This document shows positions 28,404 to 41,800 of a DNA stretch of 64,000 nucleotides, piece by piece. Under the pieces are notes generated by a model that had not been told where the DNA came from, made no database searches, and worked only from the letters and a program-made list of their open reading frames with translations. The stretch's first letter is position 1; every line of letters begins with the position of its first letter. The position numbers were made by a program, and so were the translations under genes. The DNA is taken from contig JAUJNB010000002.1 of the NCBI GenBank assembly GCA_030446545.1, forward strand, positions 95,769-159,768, given 5' to 3'. This DNA comes from Acidimicrobiales bacterium (GTDB lineage: Bacteria; Actinomycetota; Acidimicrobiia; Acidimicrobiales; CADCSY01).

Positions 28404-29522
28404 CTAACCCGCCTCCTCTACGGCCCGGACGAGGTAGTCGTGCCCGAGCCGGCGGATGCCGGTGGCGTCGAAGCCGGTGAGGTCCTGGCCGTCGACGTAG
28501 CCGTCCCAGCGGGCGGGCATGGAGGCCAGGTCGGCCAGGTCGGCCACGGGCATGGCGGCGTCGACGAAGCTGGGTTCGAGTTTGAGGTGCAGGCCGGCAC
28601 CGGCAGCTTCGTGCACGGCGTGGAGGTCGAGCAGGCGGTAGGCCTCGGGGTCGACCCCTTCGAGGTAGAGACGGGCCACGGCGCCCTGGGGCACGGCGGC
28701 CACCCGCTCGAACACCAGGGCGGCCACCTCTGCGGGCGACAGGCCGAGGGCGTCGACGGTCGGGAGGGTGACGAGGGGGCGCTGGTGGGGCAGGGCCAGG
28801 TGACGGCACTGCCCGGTGTCGGTGTCGAGGACCACGATGCCCTTGGGCCGGCCGGGGTCGTCGGCGAAGGTGAAGGTGTCGGTGGAGCCGGCGTACCAGA
28901 CGCCGGGGCGGACCCGGGTGTGGACGTGGTAGTGGCCGAGCAGCACCAGGTCGGCCCGCAGCAGCCGGTCGTCGACCTCGATCTCGTTGATGTCGGCGTA
29001 GCGACGCTCGACCGACGGAACCAGGGGGTGGGCCAGCAACAGGTTGGAAGAGTCGAGCGAGCGGGAGGCAGCGGCCTGGTCGAGCGCTTCCACGGTGGCC
29101 TCGGCCGTGAGCATCTGGGGCACGGCGTGCACCACCAGGCCGGGCAGCTCGATGCGCTCGTAGGCCATGCGGTGGGCGAAGTGCACGTCGGCGCCGAAGG
29201 TGTCGGCCAGGGCCGCGTAGGGGCTGGCCGTGCCGGGGAGCCGGGGCGTGTCGTGGTTGCCGGTGATGACGACCGCAGGGATGCCGTGGTGGCGGATCCG
29301 GGCCAGGGCCCGCTGGGCCAGGCGGTAGGACCGGTAGGTGGGACGGGGGTGGTCGAAGATGTCACCCAGCCACAGCACCGCGTCGGGTGCCTGGGCCAGG
29401 GCCAGGTCGACGGCGGCCTCGAAGGACGACTCGAAGTCGAGCTCGCGCACGTTGACGCCGTCGACGCTGTAAGGCAGATAGGAGCGACCGAGGTGGGCGT
29501 CTCCGAGGGCGGCGACCTTCAT
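28404..29522 (-). CDS. sbcD: SbcD/Mre11-type nuclease subunit
   Basis: 372 aa. The calcineurin-like phosphoesterase motifs are in order: GDAHLG (phosphoesterase I, D-x-H), WLGDIFDHP, VITGNHDTPR, LLAHPLVP and LGHYHVHT. These hold the two Mn ions. It is the nuclease partner of the downstream SbcC. The C-terminal domain after about residue 230 is shorter and less conserved. A TAGCAT box lies 8 bases before the ATG, suggesting a leaderless or nearly leaderless transcript. Confidence 0.9.
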   Translation of the reverse strand: MKVAALGDAHLGRSYLPYSVDGVNVRELDFESSFEAAVDLALAQAPDAVLWLGDIFDHPRPTYRSYRLAQRALARIRHHGIPAVVITGNHDTPRLPGTASPYAALADTFGADVHFAHRMAYERIELPGLVVHAVPQMLTAEATVEALDQAAASRSLDSSNLLLAHPLVPSVERRYADINEIEVDDRLLRADLVLLGHYHVHTRVRPGVWYAGSTDTFTFADDPGRPKGIVVLDTDTGQCRHLALPHQRPLVTLPTVDALGLSPAEVAALVFERVAAVPQGAVARLYLEGVDPEAYRLLDLHAVHEAAGAGLHLKLEPSFVDAAMPVADLADLASMPARWDGYVDGQDLTGFDATGIRRLGHDYLVRAVEEAG

Positions 29523-29530
29523 GGGTCCCC

Positions 29531-29536
29531 ATGCTA
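29531..29536 (-). promoter_or_regulatory. -10 box of sbcD
   Basis: TAGCAT on the minus strand, 8 bases before the ATG. Transcription would start at or next to the start codon. Confidence 0.45.
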
Positions 29537-29593
29537 GGAACTGGGTCGGACAGTTACACGGATGTAGTTCCAGACGTGTCATTCGAAAGGCGC

Positions 29594-29623
29594 GTGACGC
29601 CCCCGCCCCCGGGGTGGTAGAAC
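29594..29623 (+). promoter_or_regulatory. Promoter of the thiamine operon
   Basis: GTGACG (29594-29599), 18 bases, then TAGAAC (29618-29623). The transcript would start at about 29630, exactly where the TPP riboswitch begins. Confidence 0.5.
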
Positions 29624-29628
29624 GGCGG

Positions 29629-32038
<2,410 letters not shown>

Positions 32039-32042
<4 letters not shown>

Positions 32043-33135
32043 AGGTGATGGTGGTGGGCGGCGGCGTCATCGGGCTGAGCATCGCCTGGCGGGCGGCGGG
32101 CGCAGGCATGACCGTCACCGTGGTCGATCCCGCACCCGGCCGGGGCGCCACCGGGGTGGCGGCGGGCATGCTGGCGCCGGTCACCGAGGTGCACTACGGG
32201 GAGGAGGCGGTGCTGGCGCTCAACCTGGAGTCGAGCGCCTGCTACCCCGACTTCGTGGCCGAGCTGGAGGAGTGCTCGGGCCAGCCGACCGGCTACCGGG
32301 AGTCGGGCACGCTCAGCGTGGCCCGCGACGCCGACGACCTGGCCGCTCTCGACGCGCTGGTGGCCTACCAGCGCGGCCTGGGCCTGGCGGTCGAGCGCCT
32401 GCGTAGCCGGGAGCTGCGTCGCCTGGAGCCGGCGCTGGCCCCGGTGTGCGGGGTGGCGCCCTGGTGCCCGGTGACCACCAGGTCGATCCCCGTCGCCTGG
32501 CCTCGGCCCTGCTCGAGGCCGGCCGGCGCCTGGGGGTCGAGCAGTGTCGGCGTCGGGCCACCGGCGTGGGACCCGGCCGGGTGGAGCTGGAGGGGGCGAG
32601 GTCCTCTCCGGCGATGCCGTGGTGGTCGCCGCCGGGTGCTGGTCGTCGCACCTGGAGGGCCTGCCGAGCGACGTGGCCGCCGCCATCCGTCCGGTGAAGG
32701 GCCAGATCCTGCGCCTGCGCAGTCCGGAGGAGTCGACCCTGGTCAGCCACAACGTCCGTGGCCTCGACGCCTACCTGGTGGCGAGGAGCGACGGCGAGCT
32801 GGTCGTGGGGCCACCGTGGAGGAGCGGGGCTACGACACCACGGTCACGGCCGGGGCGGTGCACGACCTGTTGCGGGCCGCCCTGGAGCTGGTGCCCGACG
32901 TGGCCGAGCTCGCGCTGGTGGAGTCGTCGGCCGGGCTGCGCCCGGGTACCCCGGACAACGCCCCCGTGGTGGGTGCGACCGACACCGAAGGCCTGGTGGT
33001 GGCCACCGGCCACTACCGCAACGGCATCCTGTTGGCCCCGGCCACGGCGGCGGCCGTCGTCGAGTTGCTGGGCACCGGCGAGGCACCGCCGTCCGTCGCC
33101 CCCTTCTCGCCCCGGCGCTTCGAGCGGGTGGCCTC

Positions 33136-33139
<4 letters not shown>
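32039..33139 (+). CDS. thiO: Glycine oxidase, three apparent frameshifts
   Basis: FAD-dependent oxidase that makes the glycine imine for the thiazole ring. The start VMVVGGGVIGLSIAWRAA is the dinucleotide-binding GxGxxG, followed by RGATGVAAGMLAPVTE and, at the C-terminus, SSAGLRPGTPDNAPVVG and ATGHYRNGILLAPATA. The frame shifts at three G runs (32450-32453, 32592-32596, 32807-32810). Restoring one G at each gives one protein of about 367 aa, so the gene is probably intact and the sequence faulty. The use of ThiO rather than ThiH indicates aerobic thiazole synthesis. Confidence 0.87.
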
Positions 33140-34232
<1,093 letters not shown>

Positions 34233-34281
34233 CACCGACGCGGCCCTGTCCTTTTGGTGTTGACACCCAGCAGGTGGGCGC

Positions 34282-34956
34282 ATGAGACGAAAAAACGAAG
34301 CGCCGGTGCCGGTGGGACCGTTGCTGGTGCTCACCGACCGGCGGCAGGCCACCCGCCTCGGACTGGTGGCCACGGTGGCGGCGGCGGTGGGCGGCGGCGC
34401 CCGGGCCGTGGTCCTGCGGGAGAAGGACCTGGCTCGCCCGGCCCGACAGGAGCTGGCCGTGGCCCTGCAGGCGGTGCTGGCACCGGTGGACGGGAGGTTG
34501 CTCATCGCCGGCACCGACGTCGGGCTGGCCCGGGCCACCGGTGCCCACGGGCTCCACCTGGCGGCGGCCGACCCGTGGCCCGGCGACCTCACCGATCTCG
34601 TCGTGGGCCGGTCGGGCCACGACCACGACGAAGTGCGGGCGGCGGCCGCCGAGGGGGCCGAGTACGCCACCGTCTCGCCCGTGCTGGCCAGCCCGTCCAA
34701 ACCCGGCTACGGCCCCGTCCTCGGGATGGACGGGCTGGGCGCCCTGGCCGCCGTCACCGATCTTCCCCTTTTCGCTCTGGGCGGCATGACCGAGGAGTCG
34801 GCCGCCGAGGCCCTGGCCGCCGGGGCCCACGGTGTGGCCGTGATGGGAGCGGTCATGGCCAGCCCGGACCCGGGCGCGACCGTGGCCGCACTGTTGGCCA
34901 CCATGGCCGGCACGGTCGCCACGGTCGCCGGCGCCCTGATTGGGACTCGCCGATGA
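34282..34956 (+). CDS. Second thiamine phosphate synthase-like protein (ThiE/TenI family)
   Basis: 224 aa TIM barrel. It shares the family blocks: AVVLREKDLARP, LIAGTDVGLARATGAHGLHL, YATVSPVLASPSKPGYGP (the ThiE/TenI signature) and FALGGMTEESAAEAL. Compared with the operon's own ThiE, several phosphate-binding residues differ, and TenI-type proteins are thiazole tautomerases. It may therefore aromatise the ThiG product rather than condense the two moieties (inference). ATG start; the stop overlaps thiD. Confidence 0.83.
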   Translation: MRRKNEAPVPVGPLLVLTDRRQATRLGLVATVAAAVGGGARAVVLREKDLARPARQELAVALQAVLAPVDGRLLIAGTDVGLARATGAHGLHLAAADPWPGDLTDLVVGRSGHDHDEVRAAAAEGAEYATVSPVLASPSKPGYGPVLGMDGLGALAAVTDLPLFALGGMTEESAAEALAAGAHGVAVMGAVMASPDPGATVAALLATMAGTVATVAGALIGTRR

Positions 34957-35846
34957 CGGTCACGCCACCGGTCGTGCTGGTCGTCGCCGGGTCGGACTCG
35001 GGCGGGGGAGCGGGCATCCAGGCCGACGTACGCACGCTGGCCGCCCACGGCGTGTTCTCCACGACCGCCGTCACCGCCCTGACCGCCCAGAACACCCAGG
35101 GGGTCCGAGGGGTGCACGTGGCCCCGGTGGACGTCGTGGCCGCCCAGATCGAGGCGGTGCTGGCCGATTTCGACGTGCGGGCCACCAAGACCGGGATGTT
35201 GGCCGGCGTCGCGACGGTCGAGGTCGTGGCCCGCTATGCCGCCGAGGGGCGGTTGCCCGCCCTGGTCGTCGACCCGGTGATGGTGTCGGCGTCGGGCGAC
35301 CGCCTGCTCGAACCCGAGGCCGAGGAGGCCTACCGCCGTCTGCTGTTCCCCCATGCCACCGTGGTGACCCCCAACCTCCTCGAGGCCTCCGTCCTGGTGG
35401 GGCGGACGCTCGGGACGGTGTTCGACATGGGCGAGGCCGCCCGGGAGCTGGCCACCACCACCGGTGCCCGGGCGGTGATGGTCAAGGGGGGCCACCTCGA
35501 CGCTGATGTGGCCGTCGACGTGGTCTGGGACGGGTGCCATCTGCACGAACTGGGGGGGCCCCGGATCGCGACCACCAACAACCACGGCACCGGCTGCAGC
35601 CTGGCGTCGGCCATCGCCGCCGGCCTGGCCTCCGGCCACGAGCTCCTTCCCTCCATCAGGGCGGCCAAGGCCTACGTCTGCCGGGGCCTGGAAGCAGCGA
35701 CCGGGTGGCGTCTCGGCCACGGCCGCGGCCCCATCGACCACTTCGCCCACGAGGCCCCCGACGATGCCGGCGAGGGGGGTGTAGGCGCCACCTTCGGCCC
35801 CGGTGACGGCGGAGGCACCCACCCGCCGGTCGATCCCGGATCGTAG
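34953..35846 (+). CDS. thiD: Hydroxymethylpyrimidine/phosphomethylpyrimidine kinase
   Basis: 297 aa. Phosphorylates HMP and HMP-P. The ribokinase-like fold shows VVAGSDSGGGAGIQAD, ALTAQNTQGVRGV, GMLAGVATVE, VVDPVMVSASGDRLL and the anion-hole/catalytic motif NNHGTGCSLASAIAAG. The C-terminal 30 residues are a Gly/Pro tail. ATG overlaps the previous stop. It closes the thiamine operon, which thus encodes the pyrimidine branch, the thiazole branch except ThiF, and the joining step. Confidence 0.95.
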   Translation: MTVTPPVVLVVAGSDSGGGAGIQADVRTLAAHGVFSTTAVTALTAQNTQGVRGVHVAPVDVVAAQIEAVLADFDVRATKTGMLAGVATVEVVARYAAEGRLPALVVDPVMVSASGDRLLEPEAEEAYRRLLFPHATVVTPNLLEASVLVGRTLGTVFDMGEAARELATTTGARAVMVKGGHLDADVAVDVVWDGCHLHELGGPRIATTNNHGTGCSLASAIAAGLASGHELLPSIRAAKAYVCRGLEAATGWRLGHGRGPIDHFAHEAPDDAGEGGVGATFGPGDGGGTHPPVDPGS

Positions 35847-35885
35847 GTCCACCACTTCGACCGCCGGGCCTGCCACCATCCGGCC

Positions 35886-36377
35886 ATGCTCAAGTCCAAG
35901 GCCACGGTGGCGGACCGGTTCCACCCGCCCGAGCTGCGGTGCCTGTCCATCGGTGTCACCCTGCGCTCCTGTGGCGGCCAGGCCGTGCCCGGTCCGGGAC
36001 CCGAGCGGGTCATGATCGCCTCGCCCCGCCACACCTTCGCCGACCTGGCGCTGGCCATCGACGAGGCCTTTGGTCGTTGGGAGCTCGCTCGACGTCGGGA
36101 GTTCCGCTTCGCCGACGGGTCGCGGGCGGGCGAAGCGAGCGACGGACGTCACCGGCGGAATCTCGTCGACGACCGGCGGGCCCGGCTCCACCGCCTCCAG
36201 GAGGGCGAGCGCTTCACCTACGTGGCCGACACCGGCCAATGCTGGGGCCACGAGTGCCTGGTGATGGGATGGATCCATCCCGAGGAGGTCCTGCTCGACG
36301 GGCCCAGCCATCCGGTGGTCTACCAGGCGGTGCGCAGGAGCTCGACGGTGGTGTCGGGAGCCAAGATCACGAGCTGA
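35886..36377 (+). CDS. pRiA4b ORF-3-like protein
   Basis: 163 aa. The layout fits the plasmid pRiA4b ORF-3 family: a helical FADLALAIDEAFGRWE and later FTYVADTGQCWGHECLVMG, matching the family's YxYDFGDxWxHxI. The family is widespread in actinobacteria with no known role; some members travel with IS1096-like elements. No transposase is near, so mobility is not supported here. Probable start ATG; no clear ribosome site. Confidence 0.68.
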   Translation: MLKSKATVADRFHPPELRCLSIGVTLRSCGGQAVPGPGPERVMIASPRHTFADLALAIDEAFGRWELARRREFRFADGSRAGEASDGRHRRNLVDDRRARLHRLQEGERFTYVADTGQCWGHECLVMGWIHPEEVLLDGPSHPVVYQAVRRSSTVVSGAKITS

Positions 36378-36389
36378 GGTCCGGGGCCC

Positions 36390-36662
36390 TCAGGCGCAGA
36401 GATCGGTCCGGCACTCGGGGCACAGGCCCAGGGCGTCGGCCGACTCCGCGGCATCACAACGCCAGCAATTGTCCGGGCGGGGGTCGATGGGTCCGGCGTC
36501 CCAGAGCACCGGTGTGCCCCGGGGGCGCGATCGCGAGCGCGGTTGGCGCAGCCGGTCGCGAGCGGAGGCGGCGTCGCGGTGCAGGGCGGCGAAGGTGGCC
36601 TCGAGGGCCGCGGGCAGCGATGGTTGGGGAGACGGATGGGTTCCGGTGCTGATCCTTCCCAT
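36390..36662 (-). CDS. Small zinc-ribbon protein
   Basis: 90 aa. The N-terminal half is helical and basic (LHRDAASARDRLRQ), and the C-terminal 25 residues form a zinc ribbon: CWRCDAA and CPECRTDLC. Similar small proteins are seen in actinobacteria without known function. The ATG giving MGRISTGTHP is chosen; upstream in-frame sequence is open, so the N-terminus is uncertain. Converges on the pRiA4b-like gene. Confidence 0.6.
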   Translation of the reverse strand: MGRISTGTHPSPQPSLPAALEATFAALHRDAASARDRLRQPRSRSRPRGTPVLWDAGPIDPRPDNCWRCDAAESADALGLCPECRTDLCA

Positions 36663-36721
36663 GGTGTTCGCTGCCCCGGTCGCCGTCAATGGATGTTCCC
36701 CGCACTCACCGAGTTGGGCGC

Positions 36722-37150
36722 TCACCCGAGCGGGCCGGCGGCCGGATCTGTCGCCCCCTCGCCGGTGGCCCGGGGGGGGCCGAGGCGCTGGGCCAACAGG
36801 GCGCCGAGGAGACCGCAGGAGTAGGCCAGGAAGGCGGCGAAGGCCAAGCTCGCCGGTGACACCGACTCGCCGCTGGCCAGGCGACGCACGAGGCCGACAC
36901 CCTGGATGACGGCGAAGGCGCCCAACGCCGCCAGGGCCCCGTTGCTCAGCGGGCCGACGCCGGCTCGGCGGGCGGCGACGAAGCCACCGGCCCCGAACGC
37001 CACCAGGATGGGAGCCAGGAACACGAAAGCGACGAGGCTGCTGGTGTCGCCACCGTCGACCACGAGCTGGCCGACCAGGCCGACGGGCAGGGCGATGGCG
37101 ACAGCGGTGAGGGCGCCGAGAAGGACGGCCCGGGGTTCGACGGTCCTCAC
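36722..37150 (-). CDS. Four-segment membrane protein (TIGR04086-like)
   Basis: 142 aa with four hydrophobic helices (about residues 8-26, 37-59, 69-88 and 100-122) and short loops; ends in a Gly/Pro tail. The Gly-rich second segment, FLAPILVAFGAGGFVAARRAG, recalls the TIGR04086 family of small membrane proteins. Start is a GTG. Its neighbour upstream on the minus strand lies beyond the whiB promoter region, so it is divergent from whiB. Confidence 0.65.
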   Translation of the reverse strand: MRTVEPRAVLLGALTAVAIALPVGLVGQLVVDGGDTSSLVAFVFLAPILVAFGAGGFVAARRAGVGPLSNGALAALGAFAVIQGVGLVRRLASGESVSPASLAFAAFLAYSCGLLGALLAQRLGPPRATGEGATDPAAGPLG

Positions 37151-37314
37151 GTCGGGCGTGGCGTGCGTGGGGGACGAAGGCCGGACAAGGAAGCGGGGTG
37201 GACACGCGGGCGGAGGCCACTGGACATTGGGGCGAGGGTACGCGGGTCGGTCTGCGCTCGGGTCGAAGGGCCGGGGCCGAGCAACGGGAGCCCGAACGCG
37301 AGCGCGCTTGTACC

Positions 37315-37343
37315 TGGACGCATCCGAGCCACTGCACCATACT
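37315..37343 (+). promoter_or_regulatory. Promoter of whiB
   Basis: TGGACG (37315-37320), a 17-base spacer and CATACT (37338-37343). The leader to the ATG at 37395 is about 45 bases. The -10 box is identical to those of rnpB and the 13169 gene. Confidence 0.5.
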
Positions 37344-37394
37344 GCACCTTCGGGCGCTGTCCGTGACGGTCCACGCAAGCAACGGGAGTCGTAC

Positions 37395-37628
37395 ATGAAG
37401 CAGACCTGGCGTCAGCATGCGGCGTGCCGGGGCATCGATCCAGACGTCTTCTATCCCATGGACGAGGACGACGAGGCCGAGGCGGCCAAGGAGGTCTGCT
37501 CGGCCTGTCCTGTGCGCCAAGCCTGCCTGGAGCACGCCTTGTCCCACCGGGAGCGTGACGGCGTCTGGGGCGGGGCCACCGAGCGGGAAAGGCGCCGGAT
37601 GCTGCGCCACCGTCGCCGCTCGGCGTGA
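37395..37628 (+). CDS. WhiB-family transcriptional regulator
   Basis: 77 aa. Cysteines C11, C35, C38 and C44 follow the C-x23-C-x2-C-x5-C pattern that binds a [4Fe-4S] cluster. The GVWGG turn and a basic C-terminal tail (RERRRMLRHRRRSA) for DNA binding are complete. WhiB proteins partner the primary sigma factor and respond to redox state or NO. The subtype cannot be fixed; the small size fits WhiB1/WhiB2-like members. GGGAG lies before the ATG. This strongly marks the organism as an actinobacterium. Confidence 0.95.
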   Translation: MKQTWRQHAACRGIDPDVFYPMDEDDEAEAAKEVCSACPVRQACLEHALSHRERDGVWGGATERERRRMLRHRRRSA

Positions 37629-37653
37629 GTCGCCCGGCCCTGCCTCCCGAGGC

Positions 37654-38727
37654 ATGACTGCCACGTTCCAGGAGCAGGGCGGATGGCCCGGCGTGTTGCG
37701 GCTGCTCCTGGCCCACGAGGATCTCGCCGCCGACCACGCCCGCTCGGCCTTGGCCGAGGTGCTCGACGGTGCTGCCACCCCGGCTCAGTTGGCGGCGTTC
37801 GTGGTGGCCCTACGCATGAAGGGCGAGACGGTCGCCGAGATCGCTGGGTTGGTGGCGGCCATGCGCGACGCGGCTGAGCGGGTCGAGTTGCCGGCCGGCC
37901 TGGTGGCGGTGGACACCTGTGGCAGTGGTGGAGGAGCCAGCCGACGCCAGGGTGCCTTCAACGTCTCGACCATCGCTGCCCTGGTCATCGCCGGCGCCGA
38001 GGTGGCGGTCTGCAAGCACGGCAACCGGGCGGCGTCGTCGACCAGCGGTTCGGCTGACCTCCTCGAGGCCATGGGCATGGTGATCGACCTCGGTCCGGCC
38101 GGGGTGGCCCGTTGCGTGACCGAGGCCGGGATGGGCTTCTGCTTCGCTCCCCGCTTCCACCCCGCCATGCGCCATGCCGGCCCCACCCGGCGCGAGCTGG
38201 GCGTGTCCACGGTGTTCAACTTCCTCGGGCCCCTGGCCAATCCGGCCGGGGTGCGGCGACAGGTGGTGGGGGTGAGCGACCCAGTCATGGCCGAGCGCAT
38301 GGTGGGCGTGCTGGAGGCCACGGGGACGGAGCGGGCCATGGTGGTCTTCGGCCACGACGGTCTCGACGAGCTGACCACCACGACCACGTCGACCGTGTTG
38401 GAGTTGCGTGACGGCGCGGTGCGGGCCAGCGAGCTCGACCCCCTGGATCTGGGCATCCCCCGGGCGGAGGTGGCGGCCATACGGGGCGGTGACGCCCGAG
38501 CCAACCTCGACCTGGCCCGACGCGTGCTCGGCGGTGAGCACGGTCCACACCGTGACCTGGTGCTGCTCAACGCCGCTGCCGGCCTGGTGGCGGGGGGGCG
38601 GGCCGACGACATGGCCGGGGGCTACGAGGCCGCGGTCGCCTCGGTGGACGACGGAGCCGCGGCCCGGATGGCCGAGCGGGTGGTGGCCGTCTCCCGCCAG
38701 GCGGCGACGACGCCGGAGGGCGACTGA
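37654..38727 (+). CDS. trpD: Anthranilate phosphoribosyltransferase
   Basis: 357 aa. Tryptophan synthesis: anthranilate + PRPP to phosphoribosyl-anthranilate. The PRPP loop reads VDTCGSGGGASRRQGAFNVS, followed by KHGNRAASSTSGSADLLEAMG and FAPRFHPAMRHAGPTRRELG, then TVFNFLGPLANPA. The glycine loop has Ser and Ala where GTGGD is common, a frequent variation. No other trp gene is near, so the pathway is split in this genome. ATG start, 25 bases after whiB. Confidence 0.92.
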   Translation: MTATFQEQGGWPGVLRLLLAHEDLAADHARSALAEVLDGAATPAQLAAFVVALRMKGETVAEIAGLVAAMRDAAERVELPAGLVAVDTCGSGGGASRRQGAFNVSTIAALVIAGAEVAVCKHGNRAASSTSGSADLLEAMGMVIDLGPAGVARCVTEAGMGFCFAPRFHPAMRHAGPTRRELGVSTVFNFLGPLANPAGVRRQVVGVSDPVMAERMVGVLEATGTERAMVVFGHDGLDELTTTTTSTVLELRDGAVRASELDPLDLGIPRAEVAAIRGGDARANLDLARRVLGGEHGPHRDLVLLNAAAGLVAGGRADDMAGGYEAAVASVDDGAAARMAERVVAVSRQAATTPEGD

Positions 38728-38855
38728 ACGGGTTGTTCCTCGCCCAGGCTCGACATGGGACGCGACGTCGTGGCGACCGTAGGACCGGAAGGCGATCATG
38801 GTCTTGGTGTGTAGCCGGGGACCGCCTGGTCCACGGAGCCGTGGCGGCTCGCGCC

Positions 38856-38861
38856 TAGCCT
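38856..38861 (+). promoter_or_regulatory. -10 box of smc
   Basis: TAGCCT ending 9 bases before the GTG start of smc; the transcript would begin at or next to the start codon. A CCACGG-AG-CCGTGG palindrome lies just upstream (38831-38844). Confidence 0.5.
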
Positions 38862-38870
38862 TCGCCGGGC

Positions 38871-41800
38871 GTGTACCTCAAGAGCCTGACCCTGCGGGGG
38901 TTCAAGTCCTTCGCCGACACCACCACCCTGCACCTGGAGCCGGGCATCACCGTGGTGGTGGGGCCCAACGGCAGTGGCAAGTCCAACGTGGTCGACGCCG
39001 TGGCCTGGGTGCTGGGTGCCCAGGGCCCCCGCTCGCTGCGGTCCACCAAGATGGACGACGTCATCTTCGCCGGGACGGCCAGCCGGCCGGCGCTGGGACG
39101 GGCCGAGGTGAGCCTCACCATCGACAACACGTCGGGGATGCTGCCCATCGACTTCGCCGAGGTCACCATCAGTCGCACCCTGTTCCGCAGCGGGGCCAGC
39201 GACTACGCCGTCAACCAGGTGCCGTGTCGCCTGCTCGACATCCAGGAGCTGCTCAGCGACTCGGGTGTGGGCCGGACCCAGCACGTCATCGTGGGGCAGG
39301 GCCAACTCGAAGCCGTGCTCGAAGCTCGCCCCGAGGAGCGGCGGGCCGTCATCGAGGAGGCGGCCGGGGTCCTCAAGTACCGACGGCGCAAGGAGAAGGC
39401 CGAGCGTCGCCTGGTTGCGACCGAGGCCAACCTGGTCCGGTTGACCGACTTGGCCCGGGAGGTGCGGCGCCAGCTGCGGCCGCTGGAGCGCCAGGCCGAG
39501 GCAGCCCGACGCCACGGGGACCTGATGACCGAGCTCGGGGCCATCCGCCTCCACCTGGCCGGCCGGGAGCTGGCGGCATTGGCAGGACGACGGGCCGCCA
39601 ACGAGGACTCGGGTGCCTGCGTCGGGGCCGAGGAGGGCAAGGTCCGGGCCGAGTTGGGTGCCCTCGATGCCGAGGTCGACCTGGCTCAGCGAGCGCTGGT
39701 GGCGGCGGGCGCCGACGGGTCGGCCGAGGTGCTGGGCCGGGTGGAGCGCCTGCGTGAGCAAGCCCGGGGACTGTCCGCGGTCCTGGCCGAGCGCCGGCGG
39801 GGGGCGGCCCGGGAGCGGGCTGCGGCCTTGGACGAGACGGTCGTGGCCAGCCTGGAGGACGAGGCCAGCCGTCTGCGGGCCGAGCTGGAGGAGGTGGAGG
39901 CCACCGGGGCCCTCCTCGCTCCTGAGATCGAGCGCCTGGCCGGGGCCGAAGCGAGGCTGGAGGAGGAAGGAGAGGCGCTGCTGGCCGAGGCACTGCGGGT
40001 GGAGTCACTGCACGTAGAGGCACTGCAGGGCGGGGCGCTGGGGGCAGACGCGCGGGAGGGGGCCGCCGGCGACACCGGCGCCTCCGGTTGTCTCCCCGAG
40101 GGCGCACCGCCTCCTGGCGACCTGGCCCGCCAGGCCCGGACGGAGCTGGCCATGGTGGAGGCGGCCGTCGAGCGTGGTGACCCGGAGTGTGCCCGCACCC
40201 GCGTCCGGGCGGCCGCGCTGGTGGAGCGCCGGCAGCGACTGGTGGCCGAGCGCAGGGCGCTGGCCCAGCGCCTGGATGGGGCCAGAGATGCGATGGTCCG
40301 GGCCCGGGCCGGGCAGGCCACCGCGACCGACGAGGTGGCCCGGGCCGAGGCGTCGCGCGTCGGGGTCGAGGCCGAGCTCCGTGATGCCGACGCCCAGCGC
40401 CACACCTGGAGCGCCCGGGCCGACGCGCTGGCGGCGGCCCTCGACGAGGCCCGGGCCCGGGCCGGCGTGGAGCGCCTGGCCGATGTGGCCGCGACGGTTG
40501 CCACCCTGCCCGAACTGGTAGACGTCGACGAGGGTTGGGAGGCGGCGTTCGCCGCGGCCGCCGGGGCCGCTCTCGGTGCGGTGGTCGTGGGCGGGGGCGA
40601 CGAGGTGGCGCGGCGCTGCCTGGCCCGGCTGCGCCAGCACGGGGCCGGTGTCGTCCTCGGCCTCGACGTCGGCCTCGGAGTCGGCTCCGGCCCCGACTCC
40701 CAGCCGGCCCCGCCCGTGGGGGCGCCCCCCGCAGGCGAGTGGGTGCGCACCCACGTCCGCCCCCGCCGCCCCGAGGTCGCCCCCCTGCTCGATCGCCTGC
40801 TCGGCACGGCGGTGTGCGTGGGCGGCCCCGGATCGGAGGCCTGGCACGCTGCCCTCGACGTCGCCCTGGCCCAACCGGGCGCCGTGGTGGTCACCCTGGC
40901 CGGCGACCGCTTCGCCCCCGACGGCTGGCGGGTGGGCGGCCAGGCGACCGGGCCCACGAGCGAGGCGCTCGACGAGGCCCGCAGCCGGGCGACCTCGGCG
41001 ACCACGCTCGCCGAGGCGGCCGAGGCCCGGGCGGAGGGAGTCCGGGCCGCATTGGCGGAGGCCCGGGTGGCGGAGGCCCGGGCCACCCAGCACGCCCACC
41101 AGCAGACGGCATCAGTGGCCGCTGTCGACGCCGCTTTGGCCCGGTTGGCCCGGGAGGTCGATGGCGTGACGGCCGAGGTCGACGACGCCGGCCGACAGTT
41201 GGCGTCCCTGGTGGAGGCGGTGGGTCGGGACCGCCGACGGGCGGCCGAGCTCAGGGAGGCCCTCCCCGGGCTGGAGTCGGCCGAGGCCGAGGCGTCGGCC
41301 CGCCGACAGACGCTGGAGGCGGCTCGCCGCCACCAGGAGGAGCGGGCCTCGGCGTTGCGGGCGCTGCGCATCGACGTCGAGGTCCGGGCCGGTGCCCTCG
41401 CCGACCGCCGGGTCTGGCTGCGAGGTCGCCTGGACCAGGTCGACGCCCGCCTGGCCGGCAACGACGCCGCCAGGAGTCAGGCCGCCGCCCGTCGGGTGGA
41501 GCTCGAGATGCGCCTGACGGCCATCGACCGGCTCTCGGCTGCAGTGGACCGACGAGCCGTGCGGCTCGAGGAGATGGTGGTGGCCGAGCGGGAGCGCCGT
41601 CGTCTCCAGAGTGAGCGCACCCGAGCCCAGGCCCGACATCTCGACCGGCTGCGGGCCCGTCGGAGCGAGCTCGAGCGACACCTCGAAGCGCTCCGGGCCG
41701 AGGGGGCCCGGGTGGAGATGGAGGCCCAGGAGTTGCGCCTGCGGACCGACGCGGCCATCGAGGCGCTGCGACGCGACCTCGGCGCCGAAACCGAGGAAGC

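Noticed and set aside
35886..36377. Mobile element suggested by the pRiA4b ORF-3-like protein
   Set aside because: No transposase, terminal inverted repeats or target duplication is visible nearby.
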